Shown here: positions 9,841-19,471 of the stretch, one piece after another | Layout of the letters: each line of letters starts with the position of its first letter | Position numbering within the stretch: the first letter of the stretch is position 1 | Position numbers and translations under genes: made by a program | Notes under the pieces: generated by a model | Database searches by the model: none | Told to the model about the DNA's origin: nothing | Seen by the model: only the letters and a program-made list of their open reading frames with translations | Assembly: GCA_004335835.1 (NCBI GenBank) | Contig: RWJK01000260.1 | Coordinates: 1-25,986 of the forward strand | Length of the DNA stretch: 25,986 nt | Direction: 5' to 3' | From: Scenedesmus sp. ARA3 | Lineage: Eukaryota > Chlorophyta > Chlorophyceae > Sphaeropleales > Scenedesmaceae

Positions 9841-11154
9841 TCATGTTGGCTATCTCCATGGGCAGCTGGTCCAGCAGCATGATGTCATCCCCTAGGTAGT
9901 AGTCCATGCGCAGCAGCAGCACCGGGTTCTCTTCTAGGATGCCTGCAGGTGGTGAGGCAACGTAACACACTTTCAGCAAAGATCATGTTACGGCTGAGGT
10001 GATAGTTCTTGCGTAACAGCAGCACCTTCAGAATGCCTGCGCGGAAGAAGGCAAAGCAGCACAGTGTATTTGTGGAGGCTGAGGTAGTAGTCCATGCGCA
10101 GCCGCAGCACCGGGTTCTCTTCTAGGATGCCTGCAGGGCAAGGATGCAATGCAGGTAGCATGGATGTTCTAATCGGGCATGCATTGACTGGCTATGCGCA
10201 GCAGCAGCACCGGCTTGTCTTCTAGAATGCGTGCAGGCCAACAGACAAGTTGGACCATACGCAGCACAGTTTTTGTGATGGCCAAGGTAGAATAGCGCAT
10301 GCGCAGCAAGAGCTGCGGGTGCTCTTCATGCCTGCGGGGGCAGCAAAGGAGGCAATGGCACCACATGTAATGTGAAAGAGCCTTCCCTTTATGGCGTATG
10401 CATGCATGTGGCATAGCATGTGGCCAAGTACGTCGTGCTGTTGGGCTGATGCACGCAGGCTGCTGATGAATGCAAGCAATGCACAAAGCAATACACAGCC
10501 GCTGGCAGTTTGCACCAGTGTGGCGGAGTGATCATAGTTCCGCTGCCTTTGCAAGTTAAGGCGCTGTCTTAACACTAGCCACCAGAGCAGCAGCATCAAG
10601 CTGCGACCACACACCAACCTCAGTACCACCAGGCTGTTGGCGCACCTGCTATCACTGTATGCGAATGAGATGGGTGCAGAGCGATCAGCTTCTTGGTTAT
10701 GCGCTCCAGCCTCGCTGGTGGTGCAGTACACACCAGGAAGCGCAGCAGCAGAGCAACAGGCGGCAGCAAAAATAGCAAATTCAGCTGGCATGTTGGAGGC
10801 ATTTGTATCAGGCAAAGATGAAAAGGCGCCCATCCCATGCAGAGAGGCAAAAGTGGAGCCAATGGCACTTGACAACCACCGACAACCAGTGTTATGATCA
10901 CCTGCCACTACTGCAGCTTCGTGCAAGTCCCCACACCCACAATGAGCCTGCCAGTACAAGGGGCCTCTGCATTTTACAAGCACAGCGACATGGTGTTTTG
11001 ATGCCGCTTGTTTCTGCAACATCTGCAAGCCTCACCTGGCATGTCGTCCACCAGCAGCAGCCTTGGCACCCGCAGCACCATGCCCACCACGTCCCGCCCA
11101 GGCAGCGCTGTGATCATGCACACCAGGTTGCTGACCAGCTGGTTGCTGCAGTGT

Positions 11155-11189
<35 letters not shown>

Positions 11190-11194
11190 CAAGC

Positions 11195-11225
<31 letters not shown>

Positions 11226-12667
11226 CTGGTTGATGGCTGCAGTGCACAGCGTGTACACACAGGCTGAGGCACAGCTGGGCTTGGGGGTTCAACATGCTAT
11301 CACCATACATTGGCAACAGATACATTGGCCCCACATGCTGTGTTGCGTCGCACTCCCGCCGTCGTGGCAGCTGCTGCTGCATCTCCACCCCTTGCTTGCA
11401 CTCTTCCCCATGCGACCTACGAGCCGCAGCAGCACACCCTCCCTCCTCCCCCAAAACCCCTTCACCTGCTGGCCAGCAGCAGCTCTGGCTCACTCAGCAC
11501 CAGCTGTGCTGCTGCTGCTGCTGAATCAGGCAGCACTGCCTTCCATGCCCCTGTTTTGCAGCCATCATTCCTTCTTGTAGCTGTTATACACAACTGCATC
11601 CACACCCCATGCCGCCCTTGAAAGCTCCACAAGTTCAGTCCTGCTCAATAGCCACTGCTACACCTGAGTCACTTGCTAGCAGCCTTGCCTTTCCTGCAAG
11701 CCGCAACAGCAGACCCTCCCGCTTCACGGGTTTCTGGAGCTGTCGACAATTGTATACTGTGCCAGGCAGAAATTCTCACTCCCACCCACCTGCTGGTCAG
11801 CAGCAGCTCCGGCTCACTCAGCACCAGCTGTGCTGCTGCTGCATCAGGCAGCACCCTGCCCAAGCTAGCCAGCTTCTGATTGAGCCGCTGCGTGTTAAGG
11901 CATGCCGCATACTTGCTGTCCGACGTTAGCGCCTTGAGCAGCTGGCCTGCTTGAGGCTGCGAGAGGCCCTGCTCTATTAGGAAGGCTTGCAGGGCATCTG
12001 TTGAAGATGGCTGCTCTATTAGGAAGGCTTGCAGGGCATCTGTTGAAGATGGCTGCTCTATTAGGAAGGCTTGCAGGGCATCTGTTGAAGATGGCTTGCA
12101 GAAGGCTTGCAGGGCATCTGTTGAAGATGGCTGCGCTGCTGCTGATGCTGCAGCTGTATCGCTGCCGCTGCTGCTGCTGCTGTTGTCTGCCTGCCCTGCA
12201 GGTTGCATCAGCGGACAGCATGGCAGCATGGCAGTGATGGCAAGGGTTAACCTGAGTTGCTGGCAACAGCCCACCTGGGACAACCTTTCTTAGCAACAGC
12301 CTATCCTGAACAAGCATCAAAGGTGTCACACACTTCGTCGTCAACACCGTCATCATGTGCGCACACTGCAACAGCAGCAGCAGCAGCAGCAGCAGCACTC
12401 ACAGGAGCCCATCAGCTCTGCCAGTGTCTGCTGCTGCGCCAGCTCCTGTGCCTCTGTCAGCACCTCCACTGCCTCCTCGATGCCTTTGCGGGTTCTATCA
12501 TCGAACCCGAAGTCCTCAGGCCTGCTGCTAGCGCTGCTGCTGATGCATCTGTGGAGCTGGTGACACTGCTGGTGCTGGCGCAAACTGGCAGCTTGGCTGA
12601 TGCCAGTGAAAGCTCGATGCCTGCTGCCACAGCTGCAAGTTGGTGCTGATCGGGTTATCAGATGCAT
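9728..12667 (-). CDS. mTERF-like helical-repeat protein, probably organellar, 4 exons
   Basis: Exons on the minus strand: 12667-12403, 12195-11790, 11145-11036, 9942-9728. Phases match at every junction, giving 331 residues. The N-terminus from the ATG at 12667 is rich in R, S, H and Q and has no acidic residue in its first ~50 positions, as in an organelle transit peptide. From exon 2 on there are helix pairs ending in P-x-LL: SEPELLLTS, then LPGRDVVGMVLRVPRLLLVDD, then EENPVLLLRMDYYLGDD. This is the pattern of mTERF repeats, which bind nucleic acid in plastids and mitochondria. The assignment rests on pattern, not alignment, and another algal helical-repeat family is possible. Exon 2 carries 14-residue tandem repeats. 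The introns carry copies of the exon 2 donor and exon 4 acceptor. Further 5' exons cannot be excluded. Confidence 0.6.
9885..10345 (-). repeat. Five tandem copies of the mTERF-like exon 4 acceptor and exon start
   Basis: The acceptor and the start of exon 4 (GILEENPVLLLRMDYYL) recur up the last intron. Equivalent exon starts on the minus strand are 9942 (used), 10036, 10130, 10230 and 10331, spaced 94, 94, 100 and 101 bp. The copy at 10130 is nearly identical. The one at 10230 has lost its acceptor (AG became AC). The one at 10331 is shifted in frame by a small deletion, and the one at 10036 has diverged in sequence. Confidence 0.85.
9943..11035 (-). other. Large last intron of the mTERF-like gene
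   Basis: About 1.09 kb between exons 3 and 4. The part near exon 4 is the acceptor array. The rest (about 10350-11030) is unique sequence with overlapping ORFs on both strands. The longest is an open minus-strand stretch of about 270 codons with no recognisable domain, which I regard as chance. Confidence 0.5.
11155..11226. repeat. (CAG)n followed by (GGCA)n in the intron before mTERF-like exon 3
   Basis: A CAG run at about 11156-11189 adjoins about eight GGCA units at 11195-11226. On the transcribed sense (minus) it reads (TGCC)n then (CTG)n directly before the acceptor at 11146, so a CTG repeat stands where a polypyrimidine tract would be expected. Confidence 0.8.
11466..11865 (-). repeat. 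Duplicate of the mTERF-like exon 2 end with its donor
   Basis: The 3' end of exon 2 (AQLVLSEPELLLTSR, 11790-11865) recurs at 11466-11545 as AQLVLSEPELLLASR. The copy is followed by GTGAAG where the used donor has GTGGGT. The offset is 324 bp. Weaker similarity covers the sequence between the copies, for example AGCCGCA-CAGCA-ACCCTCCC near 11422 and 11700. Confidence 0.75.
11984..12132 (-). repeat. 42-bp coding minisatellite (14-residue repeat) in mTERF-like exon 2
   Basis: GGCTTGCAGGGCATCTGTTG occurs at 11984, 12026, 12068 and 12104 (steps 42, 42 and 36). On the minus strand it encodes EQPSSTDALQAFLI repeated in frame, with the outermost unit shortened to 12 residues. The copies look identical, so expansion is recent or ongoing. 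Confidence 0.9.
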
Positions 12668-13260
12668 GCAGGCGGGCCAGAAGCAAGGTTTAGCAGGGGC
12701 AAAGTGCTGTGCTGAGAGAACAGTGTCTGAGCTCCTGAGTGTAGTGCCTGGCAGTTCTCATTACAATCACAATTCTAGACCGGTATCATAACAGTGTAAA
12801 TGTGACTGTGCTAAATATAGCAATGCTTGCTGCTTCTGCGAAGTAGGGTAGGCATCGTGTGTCACAGACAACGGTTCTTTCCGTCATTGCAAACTACGGG
12901 GATGTTGCTGCAGGTAGTAACAAAATCATTTACTTTGGCGACCATAACACTTAACTTGGTTCATATCGCAGCAACAGCTGCTGCACTAGGAGCAGCAGTA
13001 GCAGCACCAGCAGCAGCAGCAGAGCACCACACTGGTGCACGTGGAGGCCTGCAGCGATTGGACCGATGTTCACGTAAACAGTATTATATACTTTAAAGAT
13101 GCCGTTCACGTGTCCAAGTAACGCACATCAGGTGGGGTTTCTCTTAGACACCGCCCAGCTGTGACGTACACATGGCATGCATGTATGCTCAGTGTTTGTG
13201 CATGCTGCATTCACACGCGAACCGCACTGCTGTTGCAACTTGTAGGTGCTGCATAGCACC
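12668..13260. promoter_or_regulatory. Divergent intergenic region, likely bidirectional promoter
   Basis: Some 590 bp separate the divergent starts of the mTERF-like gene (-) and the helical-repeat gene (+). The sequence is poorer in CAG than its surroundings. A TATA-like stretch (TATTATATAC) lies near 13082-13091, about 170 bp upstream of the plus-strand ATG. An alanine-rich open stretch at about 12960-13030 has no start and no recognisable product. Confidence 0.35.
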
Positions 13261-14090
13261 ATGCGGCCACGGCAAGTGTGCGCATCAGCAGGCAGCAAGT
13301 GCCCTGCAATGCGGCAATGGCCGCCGCAGCTGCGCGCAGTAGCAGCAGCCACACATGCAACAGCCAAGAAGAAGGCAGGCGCAGCAATCACAGCAACCCA
13401 GCAGCAGCAGCAGCAGCAGCAGCAGCATCTTGGCCCTCCTGATGTAGTGCCGCATGTGCTGCTAAGCCTGGACCCAGACTGGCTGCAAAGCAGCAGCACA
13501 CTGCAGCAACAGCAGCAGAGGCCAGCAGCACTCAACAGCACAATCAACAACACTGCGGACGAACAGCAGCAGCAGCAGCAGCAGGTGTTGGTGCCGCGCA
13601 CCAGTGCCCGTCTGGCAGGCATGTCCCTCCCCGGCTTCCTGCCACGGCTGGGGGCTGCCTGGGGCGCAGCAGACCCCCAGGTGGTGCTGGCGCAGCAGCA
13701 GGTGAGGCCAGCCGCATTCTGGCGCACTGGAACTTTACATATTGTAACAGATGTCAACAGGTGTTTTGGGTTGTGCAGGCCTTGCATATAAAAACCACAG
13801 TGGTTTCGCCTCTTGAGGCGACACATAGGCGACACATATGAGTTGTGCATATTGCCTTCGATGCCACTTCTTGAAGTCAGCAGTGCATGCCTCCGTCTTT
13901 GTGCAGCCTTTACCTATGCCTGTTGCCATGATCAAACTCATGCCACATGCGCACTGCTCAGCATGAATGCTCGCCTTCTTTCCACCTGCATCTTTGCCTT
14001 ACTGCAGGCGCTGCATGCCTGGCAAGTGGCGGCAGCTTGGGCTGAGCAGCAGCAGCAGCAGCATGTGCAAGAGCAGTTGCAGCAGGCAGG

Positions 14091-14134
<44 letters not shown>

Positions 14135-14291
14135 CGCAGCAGATGCAGCCTGCAGCAGCATTGCTGGAGCAGCAGCCGGGCTCAGCCCGCCACTGGGGCC
14201 CACTGGCAGCCACGCTGACTGCAGCAGGTCCCTGGCTGCAGCTGTCACATCTGTCTACACTGGCAGCTGCACTGGCAGACCTTGTGCAGCG

Positions 14292-14325
<34 letters not shown>

Positions 14326-14522
14326 GGCAGCAGCAATGACGTTGAAGATGATGCATTGCGGCCAGCAGTGGTGGTGCTCAACATCGCTGGCAACGGCAGC
14401 AGCAGAGCAGCAGCCACTACTGGTGGCAGCAGCAGCAGCAGTGGTGCAGCTGTGCTAAAACGTGATGAGCTCCTGCCACAACTGTCATCACTGCTGCTTC
14501 AGCAGCTGGTGAATCAGCCAAC

Positions 14523-14568
<46 letters not shown>

Positions 14569-14866
14569 TCTGGTACCGGTGGACAAGGCAGCGACAGCAG
14601 CACCGCCAGCAGCAGCAGCAGCAGCAGCACCGACACAGACATAGCAGCTCTCCTGCAGAGCCTAGCTGTGCTGTACAGCAGCGGCCGCCTTGGCAGCACC
14701 ACACCTGCTGCTGTAGCAGCACTTGTTGCATGCATTGACGTGCCAGGCTGCAGCCTGAGTCAGCTCTCTGCAGTGCTGGCAGCCTGTGCAGCACTTGGCC
14801 ACCCACTGAGGTCTTCTTGGCTGTCTGATTTTGTGGCAGCAGCTCTGCTGAGGCTACAAGAGGAGC

Positions 14867-14903
<37 letters not shown>

Positions 14904-15223
14904 TGGGGAAGGGGCTGGCAGCTCTGGCAGTGCCTTTGGTGGTGTGCTGGCTGTGCTGCTGGACGCACTGTCTCTGTGAGTGCTAGTAACTTTGTGTGCT
15001 CTTGTTCGGTGCAGCCTTGCGTCGCGAAGAGATCCTAGTGCGGTGCCCCTCCAGGCTGCCATTGTATGCATGTGGTAGTCTGGTGGCAAGCTTCCCAGAT
15101 GTGCGACAAACTGGCAGCATACCACTGATGCATTCATCGAGGTGTGCTCATGCCCTTGTTGTCCTCTGGCCCTGATTGAAGGTGGCCTCAGGCGCAGCTC
15201 GCTGTGGTAGCACCACGCCTCAC

Positions 15224-15264
<41 letters not shown>

Positions 15265-15829
15265 CACACCTGCAGGTACCCCGGGCCCCACATCCAGCCC
15301 AGCCAGCTGCAGCCTCTGCTAGCAGCCAGCCAGCCCCACCTCCCCAGCATGACAGCAGCACAGCTGCACACCCTACTCACAGCAGCAGCGCAGCTCTCCC
15401 TGCAGCCTAGCCGCACTCTGCTGGCGGCTGCAGCAACAGCAGCGCGCCGGCGCTTCGCCACGGCGACTTTGCGTGAGCTGGTACTGCTGCTGCAGGGCCT
15501 GACTGCCTTTGCATGCTTTCAGGAACAATCCACAGACCCTCTCCAGCAGCAGCAGCAGCAGCAGAAGGGTGAGGCGGCAGCACTGCAAGCCCAGCAGCAG
15601 CAGCAGCAGCAGCAGCAGGGTGAGGCGTCAGGCTGTCAGGACCAGCCTGAGGGCAGCAGCCAGGCCTGTCAGGCCCTGCAGCCTGACGAGTCGTGGTGGC
15701 AGGCCTGGCTGGAAGCTGCCTCAAACAGGTGTGCCGCCATCTCCCTGGCTGCATCACTTTCTGGAAGCACAGCAGCAACAGCAGCAGTACGTGCTGATGC
15801 GGATGCCTATGAAGGAGATCTGCTGAACG

Positions 15830-15862
<33 letters not shown>

Positions 15863-15975
15863 GCATAAACGGCAGCGGCAGCAGCGTAATAAACGGCAGT
15901 GGCAGCCTTGACTACAGTGGAGTGTTTGGAGGTGCAGAGGAGCTAATGCATCAGGAAGATGCACAGCAGGAAGCC

Positions 15976-16009
<34 letters not shown>

Positions 16010-16112
16010 TGACGGCCGGGCTGCTGTGTGACGTGTGTGTGGTGCTGCTGGCGCTGCAGCGGCCTGCTCACCCGCTGTGGCTGGCTGGCATGCTGGAGGC
16101 GTACCACAGGTA

Positions 16113-16211
<99 letters not shown>

Positions 16212-17222
16212 GCTGTTGCACAGCTGGCAGCTTTGTGTGAGGTGTCTATCGCCAACAGTTTCGGCGATCGGGGCTGTACGTGCTTGCTGTATGCCTGCGT
16301 GCTCTGCCATGGAGTCGACAACACCATCGACGCAACTGCTGGTCTTCAGCCGCGTGCTGGCCCTGCTGCTGCAATTGTTACTCACAACTCATCGCCGTGT
16401 GGTTGGTGTCGCCTATATGCCTCTGTGCAGGAGTGCCTACGACGCTGCCAGCACGCCGCAGCTGCTGCTGCTGGTGTCAGACCTGCTGCAGCAGCCGCCT
16501 GCCTTTGGGGCACGCCACAAGGCGCTGCTGCTGCAGCTGCTGCAGCCGCTGCAGGAGCACCTGGCCGAGCTCACTGCGGAGCAGCTGACACAGGTGCGAT
16601 GTGGCCCTTGCAGCGCTAGTAAGACAGTTGCGCCAGCTGCTTCGGCTGGGCATGAGCTGCTGCCAGCATACTCATGCGTTGCCAGCACACTGCATACACA
16701 CAGTGACCGCAGGGTGATGTTTGTTGGGATATCTAATGTTTGCTGTGCTCGGTTTTTGACCTGCTGTTTTCCCGTCGTTTGACCGCCGCCCTGCAGGCCG
16801 CTGAGGTGTGTGGTGTGTTTGACTGCAAGCCGGGCTTGGAGTGGTGGCGCTGGCATGCAGCAGCAGTGCTTCGCCTGGGCAGGGCTTTCCCTCTGGAGGG
16901 CTTAGCACTCATTCGAGATGTGTATGCACAGCTGGAGGTTGTGCCTGAGGCCCGCATGCAGCAGATGCTAGGCAGTGTGCCGGGGCGTTTGAAGCGGCAG
17001 CAGGAGCGGCAGCGGCAGCTGGAGCGGCTCGCGCGGCACAGGGCTGTTATAACAGCGAAGAACGAGCAGCGGCGCCGGCAGAATGAGGCGGATAAAGCGA
17101 AGAAGCAGCGGAAGCAGCAGGGTGGGGGTATGGGGGGTGGCAGGGGGCCTGCTGGGCCAGGGAAGCAGGGCTGGCGGGAGCGAAAGATGAAGCCTCCTGG
17201 CACGCTGAAGCGCGAGTTTTAG
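13261..17222 (+). CDS. Helical-repeat (OPR/FASTK-like) protein, probable organelle RNA factor, 5 exons
   Basis: Exons: 13261-13701, 14008-14975, 15276-16109, 16431-16593, 16797-17222. Splice phases agree throughout, giving 943 residues. The ATG at 13261 opens a basic, Ala/Gln-rich leader without acidic residues, fitting a transit peptide. The middle holds repeated helix pairs such as LSQLSAVLAACAALGHPLRSSW and MTAAQLHTLLTAAAQLSLQPS, the style of algal OPR and FASTK-like proteins that act on organelle RNA. This is separated by long runs of Q, S and A, including Q14 at 14092 and at 14524. The last ~75 residues are highly basic and coiled (LKRQQERQRQLERLARHR to KLKREF-like end). I see no RAP domain. 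Family level is a pattern call; no specific target can be given. The third intron (16110-16430) is a multiple of three and stop-free. Confidence 0.55.
14092..14133 (+). repeat. (CAG)14 coding for poly-Q
   Basis: An uninterrupted run of 14 CAG in the sense strand of exon 2 of the helical-repeat gene. Confidence 0.95.
14524..14565 (+). repeat. (CAG)14 coding for poly-Q
   Basis: A second pure run of 14 CAG in the same exon, ended by CAA. Confidence 0.95.
15225..15260 (+). repeat. (GCT)12 just upstream of a 3' splice site
   Basis: Twelve GCT units lie in intron 2 of the helical-repeat gene, followed by GCCACACACCTGCAG and exon 3 at 15276. The run occupies the position of a polypyrimidine tract. 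Confidence 0.9.
16110..16430 (+). other. Frame-preserving, stop-free intron (exitron-like)
   Basis: A donor CACAG|GTACG at 16109/16110 and an acceptor CTCTGTGCAG ending at 16430 bound 321 nt, exactly 107 codons, with no stop in the gene's frame. Retention would insert a long alanine run and about 70 further residues. I call it an intron because the flanking helices join cleanly across it and the insert looks like noncoding sequence. Confidence 0.6.
16114..16209 (+). repeat. (GCT)32 tract directly after a donor site
   Basis: Thirty-two uninterrupted GCT units, the longest microsatellite in the window, begin 4 bp inside intron 3 of the helical-repeat gene. Transcribed, it is a pure CUG repeat. 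Confidence 0.97.
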
Positions 17223-17726
17223 GACTTTGGAAAGGAAGGGGCGATCTTAGCCTTGCAGGAAGGCTGTGTAGCTGTCACACACAGTGGATGTTCGCAATTG
17301 CACCGCCGTTTTGTTGCATTTTCCATGCGTGAAACTGGCTTTTCACAGCCGCGCCAGCTGGTGTGCTGGGCAAGCCATGCTGCTGGCACCTGCACAGCAC
17401 AGCACTTACTTTGGTTCGTGAGGCTGCTTGGAACATTGCATTTTCGTGTGCGTGTGTTGAGTTGACCACCGCGTGTGCTGTTGGCAGCCTCTTGATGGTA
17501 AACATGCATCAGCAAGGGTTCTGTTCAGTGTGTTGAGAACTGTCATGACATTACGCATGTGGGTGCAGGCCAACCCAGCCCAGCGTTAGGTTGCTGAGGA
17601 CTGTTTTGATGCAACACATGTGCACTCGGTCCCATTGGTTACTGGGTTGAAGCCGTTGGCAGTGTCGTGCATCTCTGTACTAGCTTGCACCTGCTCAGAC
17701 CCTGCACATACAAGCAACCTTCTGCT
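17223..17726. other. Intergenic region between the helical-repeat gene and the cyclophilin-SYF2 gene
   Basis: About 500 bp with no supported gene. I found no TGTAA here. Around 17532-17561 and 17592-17621 there is a weak two-copy similarity (TTGAGAACTGT and CTGAGGACTGT, each followed by an ACATGTG-like end) about 60 bp apart. The promoter of the downstream gene must lie here. Confidence 0.4.
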
Positions 17727-19439
17727 ATGGGGGACAATCCGCGAGTCTTCTTCGACATAAGCATAGGAGAAGAAGATGCGGGACGCATAGTGATGGAGCT
17801 GCGGGCAGATGTCGCGCCCAAGACTGCGGAAAACTTTCGGTGCCTGTGCACGGGCGAGCGGGGCATGGGCCGATCCGGCAAGCCCCTGCACTTCAAAGGC
17901 TCGCCGATTCACAGAGTGATCCCTGAGTTTATGTGTCAGGGCGGTGATACCACAAAAGGCAACGGCACAGGAGGTGGGCAGGGTTGTGCAGCAGCAGCAG
18001 CAGCAGACTGCCCTGCTGGGAACATCACAGGGCAGGAGCAGCGTAGTCGTTACAGATGAGAGCTGCGCATGGGTGATGTGCCTACAAACCCTGATAGTCG
18101 TCCAGTCAGCAGCCAACACGCTATGCACCTGAGGACAGAGCAGCAGCAGCAGGCAGACATAGGGGCAGAAGGCATGAGCGCATCTCGCTTGCTGGTGGTT
18201 GCTTGCATGCCTTCCATTCTTCTTAAACTGCATGCAACATCGTGCTGCCAGAAGCTGTGTGCGCTCACCCTGATGTTTTGCTGCTGCCTGCGTTCCAACA
18301 TACTGTGCACACACAGGTGAGAGCATATATGGCCCCAGCTTTGCAGACGAGAACTTCACACTCAAGCACGACGTGCCAGGCATCCTCAGCATGGCCAACG
18401 CAGGGCCCCACACCAACGGCAGCCAGTTCTTCCTCTGCACAGTGGCCTGCCCATGGCTGGACGGCAAGCACGGTGAGCAGCAGCAGCAGCAGCAGCGGCT
18501 TGCCGGCGCCCGCAGCAGCATGTATGCCGACTGCTCTTGCACCCTGATGCAATGCGTGTTTCAGCTACCGTCAGCCAGCAGCCGGGCTGCTGGCAACTGT
18601 CTGGTATGTTAAGGGCATGCGCCCTGCATCCATCATCCATTCCCCTGCAGCTGGTACTGCCTGCAGCTGCTCTTCCCGCACCTGCATGACCTGCCTGGCA
18701 TGCTGCTGCTCTTCTGATTTTCTCCCTCACCTGCTGCTGCTGCCGCAGTGGTGTTTGGGCGCGTGACTGAGGGCATGGCTGTGGTGAAGCGTGTGGAGGC
18801 CATGGGCAGCCAGTCAGGCAAGACGCGTACACGCGTAATGATCGCAGACTGCGGGCAGGTGCGCTGGACACCGGCAGCAGGCAGCAGCGCTGGGAGCAAG
18901 AAGCAGCTGTGTTGTGTGCCTTGAACGACGGTGCACACATTGCATCACCCATGTTTGTAGCCGTGCAGTCAAAGTGGCTGTGCCGTTGCTGCAGCAGCAT
19001 TGTCGTCGCCGCGGCGCACGTTGCGTTGCGTGCTTGCCTGCCGCCTGGTCAGTGTACGCATTGCAACCATTCTTGCAGCACGTTTTAGTACCGTTCGGCC
19101 TGCATCTGCAAGCACTACAGTCTTGGATTCCACTGCCTCCCTCTGCCTGCATTCTTCCCTGTGTCTGCTTGCTGGCTCTGCTGCTGGCTTTGCTGCTTGC
19201 TGCAGCTAGCCAGCAGGCTCGAGGAGCTCACGCGCATCAAGGCAGAGAAGGCAGCAGAGGCAGCGCAGCTGCGGTCAGACCCGCTGGGCACAGCCATAGA
19301 CACAACACAAGAAGCACGCGCGCGGCTGGCAGCGCTGCGGCAGCAGGAGCAGCAGCAGAAGCAGCAGGCTAGGCCGGCAGCAGCAGCCGATAGTGATGGC
19401 GAGCAGCAGCAGCAAGCACCGTCTGGCAGCGGCCGGGGT

Positions 19440-19471
<32 letters not shown>

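Noticed and set aside
10222..11028. A 268-codon open frame on the minus strand
   Set aside because: It falls within the last intron of the mTERF-like gene, overlaps the decayed acceptor copies, shows no domain, and its composition is like a chance frame.
13128..13850. Cys-rich open frame of 240 codons on the minus strand
   Set aside because: It is antisense to CAG-rich exon 1 of the helical-repeat gene; poly-Cys arises from the complement of CAG.
16035..16327. Open frames of pure Cys, Leu, Gln or Ser across the (GCT)32 tract
   Set aside because: A pure trinucleotide run is open in several frames on both strands, so this is not evidence of coding.
17727..18924. Cyclophilin as a separate complete gene ending at 18924
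   Set aside because: It is possible as an intron-retained form, but reading on gives GQV instead of the usual GQL and leaves the SYF2 linker without a start codon, so the fusion was preferred.
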